A stretch of 24,224 nt of DNA. Source: Patescibacteria group bacterium (lineage in GTDB: Bacteria; Patescibacteriota; Minisyncoccia; Minisyncoccales; DG-74-1). Positions 14,212 to 21,048 of the stretch are shown here, in pieces. Every line of letters begins with the position of its first letter. Position 1 is the first letter of the stretch. The notes under the pieces were generated by a model, which did not search any database, had not been told where the DNA came from, and was given only the letters and a program-made list of their open reading frames with translations. Both the position numbers and the translations under genes were made by a program. Where the stretch lies: NCBI GenBank assembly GCA_030016465.1, contig JASEJL010000008.1, forward strand, positions 1-24,224. The letters are read 5' to 3'.

Positions 14212-14747
14212 AACGAGCTTTAATCAGCGTCTCTGATAAAAAAGGGGTTGTTGATTTTGCCAGAGAGTTGGCAAAATTGGGCTGGGAAATAATAGCCAGC
14301 GAGGGGACAGCAAGGATCCTAAACAAAGCAAAAATTAAAACTACGCCGGTTAAAAGCCTTAGTGGCTTTCCCGAAATTTTTGACGGAGGGGTCAAAACAA
14401 TTTCCCCTAAAATTGAAGGAGCCTTGCTTTTTGATAGAGAGAATAAAAAACACTTGAAAGAAGCAAAAAAATTCGGGATTTTTCCGATTGACATAGTTGT
14501 CTGTAACTTTTACAATCTAAAAAAAGGAATTGACATTGGCGGCCCAACAATGGTTAGAGCGGCGGCAAAAAATTATAAATATGTTACGGTGCTTGTTGAC
14601 ACCGCTGATTATAAAAAGGTTATTAGTTTTTTAAAAGAGAAAAAAGAAATTCCCCTCTCTTTCAGGTTGAAATTAGCCCAAAAAGCTTTTAAGAAAACAG
14701 CTCAATATGACCAAAAAATTGCCAAGTATTTTAAAAATCGAGCTTAA
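14208..14747 (+). CDS. purH: PurH N-terminal part: IMP cyclohydrolase domain
   Basis: The IMP cyclohydrolase domain closes the ring of FAICAR to IMP, the last purine-synthesis step. KRALISVSDKKGVVDFA at the start, ASEGTARIL, GFPEIFDGGVKTISPKIEGAL and IDIGGPTMVRAAAKN identify the domain. The segment VVCNFYNLKKGIDIGG is shorter than the usual NLYPFEKT plus helix region, and the usual KT-L-HP is KT-I-SP, so the domain is compact and somewhat divergent. It ends at TAQYDQKIAKYFKNRA, the point where the fused protein normally runs on into the transferase domain. The second half follows in the +1 frame with a 41-nt overlap. The start overlaps the tsaD stop (ATGA). Confidence 0.85.
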   Translation: MKRALISVSDKKGVVDFARELAKLGWEIIASEGTARILNKAKIKTTPVKSLSGFPEIFDGGVKTISPKIEGALLFDRENKKHLKEAKKFGIFPIDIVVCNFYNLKKGIDIGGPTMVRAAAKNYKYVTVLVDTADYKKVISFLKEKKEIPLSFRLKLAQKAFKKTAQYDQKIAKYFKNRA

Positions 14748-15681
14748 AAAGTTTTTTGAAACTCGCTATGGCGAAAATCCTCATCAAAGAGGAGCCTTTT
14801 ATCTTAATTTAAAAGAAAAAGATCCGTTATCTATTCAAAACTTTACAAAACTCCAGGGTAAAGAAATTTCTTTCAACAATCTCTTAGATATAACTTCAGC
14901 AATTACCGGCCTTGCTGAAATAGAGAAAAAAAAGCCAGCTTGTATTATTATCAAACATGGCAATCCTTGTGGCGCAGCTTATGGTAAGGATAGCAAAGAT
15001 GCTTTTTTTCGAGCCTGGTCTAAAGGAGATTCTTTAGCTTCCTTTGGCGGGATAGTTGGAATTAATCGACCAGTTGAAGAAAATTTAGCTAAATTAATGG
15101 TTAAAAAATTTTTTGAAATAATTCTAACTCCAAAAATAGAAAACAGAGCCTTAAAAATCTTCTCTCAAAAGCCAAATTTAATTATTTTAGTTAATCCAGC
15201 TTTAAAGAATCCTAAATCTTCAAAAACTCTTGATATCAAAAAAATCCGAGGAGGATTTTTGGTTCAGAACCCAGACCTAAAAGAAATTAAAGAAAAAGAT
15301 TTTAAAATAGTTACTAAAACCAAACCAACTAAAAAGCAAATAAAAGACCTTCTTTTTGCCTGGAAAATTTGCAAAGTTTCAAAATCAAACGCGATAGTTT
15401 TGGTAAAAGATGAAATTTTAATTTCTTCAGGAGTTGGTCAGCAAGACAGAAAAAGATGCTGTCAGTTAGTGGTGACAAAAGCCGAAAACCGTGCTAAAAA
15501 TACAGTAGCTGCCTCCGATGGATTTTTTCCTTTTTCTGATGGTCCAGAAATTTTAATTAAAGCCGGAGTGAAAGCAATTATCCAGCCTGGCGGATCTATC
15601 CGAGACAAAGAAACAATTGAACTTTGTGATAAATATAAGATTCCGATGCTTTTTACTGAAATAAGATGTTTTAAACATTAA
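14707..15681 (+). CDS. purH: PurH C-terminal part: AICAR formyltransferase domain
   Basis: Transfers a formyl group from 10-formyl-THF to AICAR. RYGENPHQRGAFY, the catalytic KHGNPCGAA, FGGIVGINRPV, and near the end DGFFPFSDGPE and IIQPGGSIRDKE are the AICAR transformylase hallmarks. The ATG at 14707 lies inside the first part and gives about 17 residues before RYGENPHQ. Alternatively this is the distal part of one gene: dropping the T at 14745 turns GCT TAA into GCT AAA and joins NRA to KKFFETRYGENPHQ seamlessly. A true gene fission, a +1 frameshift at GCT-TAA, or a sequence error are all possible. Downstream glyA and folD supply its formyl donor. The gene is otherwise intact to its stop 1 nt before glyA. 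Confidence 0.88.
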   Translation: MTKKLPSILKIELKKFFETRYGENPHQRGAFYLNLKEKDPLSIQNFTKLQGKEISFNNLLDITSAITGLAEIEKKKPACIIIKHGNPCGAAYGKDSKDAFFRAWSKGDSLASFGGIVGINRPVEENLAKLMVKKFFEIILTPKIENRALKIFSQKPNLIILVNPALKNPKSSKTLDIKKIRGGFLVQNPDLKEIKEKDFKIVTKTKPTKKQIKDLLFAWKICKVSKSNAIVLVKDEILISSGVGQQDRKRCCQLVVTKAENRAKNTVAASDGFFPFSDGPEILIKAGVKAIIQPGGSIRDKETIELCDKYKIPMLFTEIRCFKH

Positions 15682-15682
15682 C

Positions 15683-16912
15683 ATGTTTGTAGAAAAAACT
15701 GATCCTCAAATTGCCAGACTTATTAAAAAAGAAACCAAGCGTCATCAAGAAACTTTGAATTTAATTGCTTCGGAAAATTATCCTTCAAAAGCAGTGAGAG
15801 AAGCCTTGAGTTCAATTTTTGTGGCAAAATATGCTGAAGGCAGGCCTTATAAAAGATATTATGGCGGCCAGGAATTCATTGATAAACTGGAGGTCTTAGT
15901 TGAAGAAAGGGTAAGAAAAGTTTTTAAATTAAATCCCAAAAAATGGACAGTTAATGTTCAACCTTATTCTGGCAGCCCGGCAAATTATGCAGTTTTGAGA
16001 GGTCTTTTGAAGACTGGCGATAAAATTCTCTCTCTACCACTTTCCCACGGCGGCCATTTAACCCACGGAGCACCAGTTTCTCTCTCTGGCCAAGATTTTA
16101 AAGTAGTTAATTATTTTTTAAATAAAGAAGGTTTTTTAGATTACGGAGAAATTGAAAAATTAGCTAAGAAAGAAAAGCCAAAATTAATTATCTGTGGCTT
16201 TAGTGCTTATCCGAGGAAAATTGATTTTAAAAAATTTAGTCAGATTGCTAAAAAAGTTGGAGCTTATCTTCTGACCGACACATCTCATATTACTGGTTTG
16301 ATTATTGGAAAAGTTCATCCCACTCCTTTTCCCTGGGCTGATGTAGTAATGACTACTACTCACAAAACCTTAAGAGGTCCCCGGGGAGCGATTATTATTT
16401 GTAAAAAAGAATTGGAAGAAAAAATTTTTAAAAAAGTTTTTCCTGGTCTTCAGGGCGGTCCCCACGAGCATACAATTTGTGCTATTGGAGTGGCTTTAAA
16501 AGAAGCAATGAGCGCTCAATTTAAAAAATATGCTTCTCAAATTATTAAAAATGCCAAAATACTTGCTGAAGAACTCGAGAAATATGGTTTTAATTTAATT
16601 TCAGGCGGAACAGATAATCATTTACTTTTGGTTGATTTAACTAATAAAAATATAACCGGCAAAGAGGCTCAAATTTTGCTGGAAAAAGCCGGAATCGTAA
16701 CCAATAAAAATACCATTCCTTATGACCCAAGACCGGCTTTTGACCCTTCCGGAATTAGATTGGGAACGCCGGCAGTTACTACCCGGGGAATGAAAGAAAA
16801 AGAAATGAAAAAAATTGCCTTCTGGATAAACGAAGTTATTTCTAACCCTAAATCCATTCCAAAAATCAAACAGGAAGTTAAAAAACTTTGTAAAAAATTT
16901 CCCATACCTTAA
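15683..16912 (+). CDS. glyA: Serine hydroxymethyltransferase
   Basis: PLP enzyme that converts serine and THF to glycine and 5,10-methylene-THF. The PLP lysine is in TTTHKTLRGPRGA (Lys228), with LTDTSHITGLI (Asp199, His202) as the cofactor-ring contact in place of the commoner VDMAHIAGL. NLIASENYPSKAVREAL at the N-terminus and YAEGRPYKRYYGGQEFID are canonical, as are GGPHEHTICAIGVAL and SGGTDNHLLLVDL. At 409 residues it has the usual bacterial length. It begins 1 nt after the purH stop and its own stop abuts the folD start codon, a tight purH-glyA-folD operon for one-carbon and purine metabolism. Confidence 0.96.
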   Translation: MFVEKTDPQIARLIKKETKRHQETLNLIASENYPSKAVREALSSIFVAKYAEGRPYKRYYGGQEFIDKLEVLVEERVRKVFKLNPKKWTVNVQPYSGSPANYAVLRGLLKTGDKILSLPLSHGGHLTHGAPVSLSGQDFKVVNYFLNKEGFLDYGEIEKLAKKEKPKLIICGFSAYPRKIDFKKFSQIAKKVGAYLLTDTSHITGLIIGKVHPTPFPWADVVMTTTHKTLRGPRGAIIICKKELEEKIFKKVFPGLQGGPHEHTICAIGVALKEAMSAQFKKYASQIIKNAKILAEELEKYGFNLISGGTDNHLLLVDLTNKNITGKEAQILLEKAGIVTNKNTIPYDPRPAFDPSGIRLGTPAVTTRGMKEKEMKKIAFWINEVISNPKSIPKIKQEVKKLCKKFPIP

Positions 16913-17743
16913 ATGGCTAAATTATTAGATGGTAGAAAATTATCAGAGAAGATTTTACAGAAGCTAAAAAAAGAAATTAAAAGCCGCCATCTCAAATTAC
17001 GACTGGCAGTAATTCAGGTTGGAGATAATCTAGTTTCCCAAATTTTTATTAATCAAAAGAAAAAAGCCTGCCAAATGGTGGGCATTGATTTTAAGTTGTT
17101 TAAATTTCCAGCGAGTATCAGTATCTCGGAATTAAAAAGAGAAATTAAGAAAGTTGTCGAAAATCCGGATAATTCGGGGGTAATTATTCAATTGCCCTTG
17201 CCAAAAAAATTTCCTCCAGAAGAGTTTTTGAATTTAATTCCCGAAGGAAAAGATATTGATGTTCTATCAGAAAAAAGTTTAGGAAAGTTTTACCAAGGAA
17301 CTCTCAGAATTTTACCACCAACAGTTCAAGGAATTTTATACCTTTTTAAAAATTACAAAATTTCCCTTTTAGAAAAAAATGTTGTCATTGTCGGAGCAGG
17401 AAGATTAGTTGGATTTCCTTTAGCCATTCAACTCTTAAAAGAAAAAATCACTGTTTCGGTTTTAAATGAATTTACCAGAAACACTCCATTTTTTACCAAA
17501 AAAGCAGATATTTTAGTTTCGGCCGTGGGTTGGCCAAATTTAATCAAGGGCAACCTGGTTAAAAAGGGAGTAATAGTTATTGATGCTGGGACTATTATGA
17601 AAAAAGGTAAATTAGTCGGCGACGTTGATTTTAAATCAGTTTCAAAAAAAGCAAGTTATATCACTCCGGTTCCGGGAGGCGTTGGCCCAATGACCACCGC
17701 CTGCTTACTTAAAAATTTAGTCAAACTCAATATTCAAGGTTAA
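16913..17743 (+). CDS. folD: Bifunctional methylene-THF dehydrogenase / methenyl-THF cyclohydrolase
   Basis: Converts 5,10-methylene-THF, the GlyA product, to 10-formyl-THF, which PurH consumes. The catalytic segment SQIFINQKKKACQMVGI retains the Lys region but has Phe in place of the common Tyr. Further motifs are GVIIQLPLPK, EGKDIDVLS, PPTVQGILYLF (usually PCTP-x-G), the dinucleotide loop VVIVGAGRLVGFPLAIQLL (usually GRS-x-x-VG-x-P), and the end motif TPVPGGVGPMTTACLL. The 276-residue length is slightly short but complete. The ATG follows the glyA stop with no spacer. The departures from consensus suggest a divergent but probably working enzyme. Confidence 0.92.
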   Translation: MAKLLDGRKLSEKILQKLKKEIKSRHLKLRLAVIQVGDNLVSQIFINQKKKACQMVGIDFKLFKFPASISISELKREIKKVVENPDNSGVIIQLPLPKKFPPEEFLNLIPEGKDIDVLSEKSLGKFYQGTLRILPPTVQGILYLFKNYKISLLEKNVVIVGAGRLVGFPLAIQLLKEKITVSVLNEFTRNTPFFTKKADILVSAVGWPNLIKGNLVKKGVIVIDAGTIMKKGKLVGDVDFKSVSKKASYITPVPGGVGPMTTACLLKNLVKLNIQG

Positions 17744-17766
17744 TTATTCAACATTGAGTGTTAATC

Positions 17767-17791
17767 AAAAATCCGCGATCGCGGATTTTTT
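17767..17791 (+). terminator. Intrinsic terminator after folD
   Basis: A 10-bp stem AAAAATCCGC/GCGGATTTTT (17767-17776 and 17781-17790) with a GATC loop and a T-run. The symmetric A and T flanks could let it act in both directions. Confidence 0.85.
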
Positions 17792-17807
17792 ATGCTCTAT
17801 ATAGATA

Positions 17808-17858
17808 ATTTGAATCCCAGTAGCAAAGCGAAACTTTTGCTACTAAGGTTTCAAATTT
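17808..17858. repeat. Two-tier inverted repeat between folD and tRNA-Ser
   Basis: An inner 9-bp stem AGTAGCAAA/TTTGCTACT (17819-17827 and 17836-17844) is nested inside an outer stem AATTTGAA/TTCAAATT, separated by a 4-nt internal loop on each side. A T-run follows, so it may be a second terminator. A further small GC-rich hairpin, CGCCGC-GAA-GCGGCG, lies at about 17914-17928. Confidence 0.6.
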
Positions 17859-17955
17859 TTTCTATGGGTTGATAAAATTCATTTCAGAAAATCTTTCAAA
17901 TAAAAATTCTCGGACGCCGCGAAGCGGCGAGGCGGAACGTTTGGCAAATCTCGTC

Positions 17956-18045
17956 TGGCGGTGGGGGTGAGATTCGAACTCACGGTACCCTTTCAGGTAC
18001 ACTTGCTCTCCAAGCAAGCACTTTAAACCGCTCAGTCACCCCACC
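17956..18045 (-). tRNA. serT: tRNA-Ser(GGA) with encoded CCA
   Basis: Class II tRNA. Acceptor GGTGGGG pairs with CCCCACC, the anticodon arm is CTTGC-TTGGAGA-GCAAG with anticodon GGA (18009-18011 on the complementary strand), there is a long variable arm GTACC...GGTAC, and the T arm is GTGAG-TTCGAAT-CTCAC. The discriminator is G73, as usual for tRNA-Ser, and CCA is encoded. GGA reads UCC and UCU. The gene symbol is only the conventional serine tRNA name. Confidence 0.93.
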
Positions 18046-18065
18046 GCTTTATACAGAGTAAAAAA

Positions 18066-18094
18066 TTCTTATGCACTCCAGTTTACCTTGTCAA
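18066..18094 (-). promoter_or_regulatory. Promoter of tRNA-Ser
   Basis: Minus-strand TTGACA (18089-18094), 17-nt spacer, TAAGAA (18066-18071) with an extended TGC just upstream. The predicted start is about 14 nt before the tRNA 5' end. A perfect palindrome, AATTCTTAAAAAGAATT (18093-18109), overlaps the -35 edge. Confidence 0.65.
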
Positions 18095-18222
18095 TTCTTA
18101 AAAAGAATTTTCAGAGATGTACCGGTAAAACCCTTACCTCGTAGTCAGCTTATTGTACTACAAAAACTCCTAGACTTGGTTCCTTTCAATAATTATATAA
18201 AAAATTTGAGCTTTTTGGCAAT

Positions 18223-18249
18223 TAAAAAACCGCCATTCTCGCTGGCGGT
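18223..18249 (-). terminator. Intrinsic terminator after groEL
   Basis: In the minus-strand transcript a 7-bp stem ACCGCCA/TGGCGGT (18229-18235 and 18243-18249) with a 7-nt loop is followed by six T residues. It lies 33 nt past the groEL stop and would end the groES-groEL message before tRNA-Ser. Confidence 0.85.
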
Positions 18250-18282
18250 GAAATATTTAACGCTTAGGGTTAAACATTAACA

Positions 18283-19896
18283 CTAATACTCTTCGGGAAC
18301 TTCGGGAAGTCCTTTTTTCTTTTCTTCCTCAACCTCTCCAACTACTGCTTCGGTGGTTAAAAGCATACTAGCAGCAGAGGCGGCGTTTTCTAAAGCAGTT
18401 CTGACTACTTTAGTAGGATCAATAACTCCAGCTTGAATTAAATCTAGATATTCCATTTTTTGAGCATCAAAACCAAAATTATCTCCCATTTCTTTAACCT
18501 TTTGGAAAACCACTGATCCATCCAAGCCAGCATTTTCAGCAATTTGTCTAATTGGTTTTTCTAAAGCTTTTTTTAAAATATTTAAACCGGTTTTTTCGTC
18601 TCCTTCCAATTCAATTTTATCTAAAATTGGGATAGATCTCAAAAGAGCAACTCCCCCACCAGGTAATATTCCTTCCTCGATTGCTGCCCGGGTAGCATTC
18701 AAGGCATTTTCAGTTTTTTTCTGCCTGGCTTTTTGCTCAACTTCGGTGGCTGCCCCCACTTTAATTACTGCCACTCCGCCAGCCAATTTTGCTAATCTTT
18801 CTTGTAATTTCTCTCGATCAAATTCTGATTCCGTTGTCTTTAACTCATTTTTAATTTGCTTGATTCTGGCATCAATCTCTTCTTTTTTTCCTTTTCCTTC
18901 AATGATAGTGGTTTTCTCTTTTTCTGCCACCACCTTTCTGGCTCTGCCTAATTGGGCTAAGGTAATGTTTTCCAATTTTAAACCTAATTCTTCAGAAATT
19001 ACCTGAGCGCCGCAAACGGTAGCAATATCCTGAAGCATCTCTTTTCTTCTATCCCCAAAACCAGGGGCTTTAACTGCCAGGGTATTGAATATCCCTCTCA
19101 ATTTATTTACCACCAAGGTAGCTAAAGCATCACCCTCAACCTCATCAGCAATGATAACCAAATCCTTTTTCCCGGTCTGAGCTACTTTTTCCATTGTTGG
19201 CAAAATTTCAGTCAAGGCAGAAATTTTTTTATCAGTGATCAAAATATAGGGCTCCTCTAAAATTGCCTCCATTCTCTCTGGATTAGTGATCATATAAGGA
19301 GAAATATAGCCGCGGTCAAATTGGAGGCCTTTAACAATTTCTCTTTCTAAACCAAATTTCTTTGATTCCTCAACGGTGATAACGCCATCTTTGCCGACCT
19401 CGGAAAAAACATCGGAAATTAAATTACCAATTTCTGGATCCAGAGCGGCAATGGTTGCCACTTGGGAAATCTCTTCCTTTTTTGAAATTAATTTGGAATT
19501 GGCTTTTAAATAATCGATAACTGCTCTTACACCCTTTTGAATTCCTCTTTTGAGAGATAAGGGGTCAGCGCCGGCCGCCACATTTTTCAGACCTTCAGAA
19601 ACTATGGCCTGGTTTAAAATCATAGCCGTGGTTGTGCCGTCGCCAGCCACGTCTGAGGTTTTCTCGGCTACCTCTTTCACAATTTCCACTCCCAAATTTT
19701 CAATTTTATCCTTTAACTCAATCTCTTTAGCAATAGAAACTCCATCATCAGAAATCTCAGGAGCGCCAAAGCCCTTATCTAAAACAACCAATCGGGCTTT
19801 TGGCCCCAGGGTAACTTTAATGGCATCAGTAATTTTATCAATGCCAATTTTTAATTTTTTCCGGGCCGTTTCACTAAATAAAATTTGTTTTGGCAT
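18283..19896 (-). CDS. groEL: Chaperonin GroEL (60 kDa)
   Basis: Forms the double-ring cage that folds cytoplasmic proteins with GroES and ATP. KVTLGPKARLVVLDKGFGAP, ISDDGVSIAKEIEL, the ATP-binding VAGDGTTTAMIL, apical-domain ALDPEIGNLISDVFSEVGKD and KAPGFGDRRKEML, and the C-terminal GGGVALLRSIP are all present. At 537 residues the protein is near full length. It ends KKGLPEVPEEY, without the GGM-rich tail of many bacterial GroELs, so the cavity floor tail is shortened. It lies 172 nt downstream of groES on the same strand, separated by a strongly structured GC-rich spacer. Confidence 0.97.
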   Translation of the reverse strand: MPKQILFSETARKKLKIGIDKITDAIKVTLGPKARLVVLDKGFGAPEISDDGVSIAKEIELKDKIENLGVEIVKEVAEKTSDVAGDGTTTAMILNQAIVSEGLKNVAAGADPLSLKRGIQKGVRAVIDYLKANSKLISKKEEISQVATIAALDPEIGNLISDVFSEVGKDGVITVEESKKFGLEREIVKGLQFDRGYISPYMITNPERMEAILEEPYILITDKKISALTEILPTMEKVAQTGKKDLVIIADEVEGDALATLVVNKLRGIFNTLAVKAPGFGDRRKEMLQDIATVCGAQVISEELGLKLENITLAQLGRARKVVAEKEKTTIIEGKGKKEEIDARIKQIKNELKTTESEFDREKLQERLAKLAGGVAVIKVGAATEVEQKARQKKTENALNATRAAIEEGILPGGGVALLRSIPILDKIELEGDEKTGLNILKKALEKPIRQIAENAGLDGSVVFQKVKEMGDNFGFDAQKMEYLDLIQAGVIDPTKVVRTALENAASAASMLLTTEAVVGEVEEEKKKGLPEVPEEY

Positions 19897-19904
19897 AGTG
19901 GTAT

Positions 19905-20060
19905 CACTAAGTTTCTCGCTCGCCCTCTCCAGCGCTTCGCGCTGGCGGCCTTACGGGTTTCGGGCTCGCTCTTTAGAAACCCTCGGTTTTGGTCCCTAAC
20001 GCCCTTCGGGCTGCTTTCCTAGTCGGGGAAACCGAAGGGTTTCTCCGAGCCCTTTCCGAT
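19905..20060. repeat. GC-rich nested hairpins in the groES-groEL spacer
   Basis: CCAGCGC-TTC-GCGCTGG (19929-19945) is a perfect 7-bp hairpin. Next to it GGGCTCG (19962-19968) pairs with CGAGCCC (20046-20052), enclosing AGAAACCCTCGGTTT (19975-19989), which pairs with the near-complement at 20029-20044; GCCC-TTC-GGGC (20001-20011) sits inside. The composition contrasts sharply with the AT-rich genes on both sides. No protein-like frame was recognised. Confidence 0.7.
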
Positions 20061-20068
20061 ATGGGATG

Positions 20069-20359
20069 TTATTCTATAATAGCGAGAATGTCTTCTTCTT
20101 GTGCTATTAAATATTCTTTGTCATCAATCTTTATTTCATCTGGTCCATATTTTTTAAATAAGACTTTTTGGCCAACTTTTATATCTAAAGGAATGTATTT
20201 ACCATCTTTTGTCTTTTTTCCTGGACCTACAGCAATAACCTTACCCTGCTCAGGTCTTTCTTTTTCAGCCGTTTCCGGTAATAAAATCCCGGTTTTAGTT
20301 TTTTCCTCTTTTTCAATCGGCTCAATTAAAATGTGGTCTGATAACGGTTTTATTTTCAT
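20069..20359 (-). CDS. groES: Co-chaperonin GroES (10 kDa)
   Basis: Lid of the GroEL cage. The 96-residue protein has KIKPLSDHILIEPIEKEEKT at the N-terminus, a mobile-loop region KTKTGILLPETAEKERPEQG, and ends in the typical GQKVLFKKYGPDEIKIDD and EEDILAIIE strands. The ATG at 20357-20359 has no Shine-Dalgarno; a 27-bp CIRCE-like palindrome ends one base upstream of it. First gene of the groES-groEL pair. Confidence 0.96.
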   Translation of the reverse strand: MKIKPLSDHILIEPIEKEEKTKTGILLPETAEKERPEQGKVIAVGPGKKTKDGKYIPLDIKVGQKVLFKKYGPDEIKIDDKEYLIAQEEDILAIIE

Positions 20360-20360
20360 T

Positions 20361-20387
20361 TTAGCAATTAAAACTTTTGACTGCTAA
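20361..20387 (-). promoter_or_regulatory. CIRCE-like operator (HrcA type)
   Basis: Two 9-nt half-sites, TTAGCAGTC and AATTGCTAA, flank a 9-nt spacer, exactly the CIRCE layout (TTAGCACTC-N9-GAGTGCTAA), with 15 of 18 half-site bases matching. It lies in the 5' leader between the promoter and the groES ATG, the usual site for HrcA repression of heat-shock operons. No hrcA gene is in the window. Confidence 0.7.
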
Positions 20388-20400
20388 TTTCTCTTTTTTA

Positions 20401-20429
20401 ATATTAGAAAAACCAAAAAACCTTGTCAA
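20401..20429 (-). promoter_or_regulatory. Promoter of groES-groEL
   Basis: Minus-strand TTGACA (20424-20429), exactly 17 nt, then TAATAT (20401-20406): a near-consensus housekeeping promoter. The predicted transcript start falls just upstream of the CIRCE-like operator, as expected for repression of a strong promoter. Confidence 0.8.
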
Positions 20430-20447
20430 GTCCTTGTACGTGAAAAG

Positions 20448-20466
20448 TACATTGGTAACACTTTAT
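20448..20466. repeat. IS-end-like repeat, copy 1
   Basis: GTACATTGGTAACACTTTA is repeated with one central mismatch, and drift only at its 3' end, at 24163-24181, in the same orientation. It lies about 40 nt outside the 3' end of the decayed transposase and so probably marks that element's terminus. It is only 18 nt from the groES -35 box. Confidence 0.5.
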
Positions 20467-20502
20467 GGTATTTTTAATGAAATTCAAACGGGGTGAGGTA
20501 AT

Positions 20503-21030
20503 TCAGGCAGGGATGGGCTTTTCAAAGTTATTATGGATTAACCACTCAGCAAGTCTTTGGTTGGTTAAAGGAATGTCAGGAATAAAACCCTCAATCTGAA
20601 AAATGTTTTTCTTTTAAAACCTATGTTAAATCTTTCCAAACAAGCTAAATCTTTGGGAGTTCTGGTTTTGGAGAAATAATGTTCAATACCTAAATACTGA
20701 CAGGCTTTCTCAAAGTATTTGGGAAACTCAGAGCCATTATCTGTCTGAATGTTTTCAATGTTCTTTTGGAAAAGATAGTTTAATCTTAACAGGAAATCAG
20801 CAGCATTGTAAGAGGATACTTGTAGCGAGAATTTGAAGATTTGAAAAACTTAATCATAGGAGATACATTGGTTTAAGCTTTTTTGAAATCTTTTTTACCT
20901 CTAATTCTACCAATTTCTTGGCATTTTAGAGGTGTTAGTTATGTATTTCATCATCTTCATTAAAAATAGTTGGATAGTTGCTGATGATTCGCCTTATCTC
21001 TTGCCTCACCCTGTTTTGCAAGGCTTGGGA
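20503..21030 (-). pseudogene. Decayed DDE (rve-type) transposase
   Basis: Minus-strand fragments in several frames recall an integrase-core transposase, probably of an IS481- or IS3-like group. An N-terminal piece (RQEIRRIISNYPTIFNEDDE) is followed by stops, then NSRYKYPL, then NIENIQTDNGSEFPKYFEKA and CQYLGIEHYFSKTRTPKD with the second catalytic Asp, and LERFN with the catalytic Glu. A final piece, IPLTNQRLAEWLIHNNFEKP, ends at the stop 20503-20505. Many stops and frameshifts show it is dead. This fills most of the stretch between groES and uvrA, and nothing else was recognised there. The left inverted end was not found, so the 5' part is probably truncated against uvrA. Confidence 0.75.
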
Positions 21031-21048
21031 ATTGATTATTGAGTTAAA

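Noticed and set aside
18071..18280. A 69-residue open frame upstream of the groEL terminator
   Set aside because: It overlaps the tRNA-Ser promoter and the groEL terminator, and its translation resembles no protein.
19550..20387. Two plus-strand frames opposite groEL and groES
   Set aside because: They are antisense shadows of clearly recognised genes on the minus strand and of the structured spacer.
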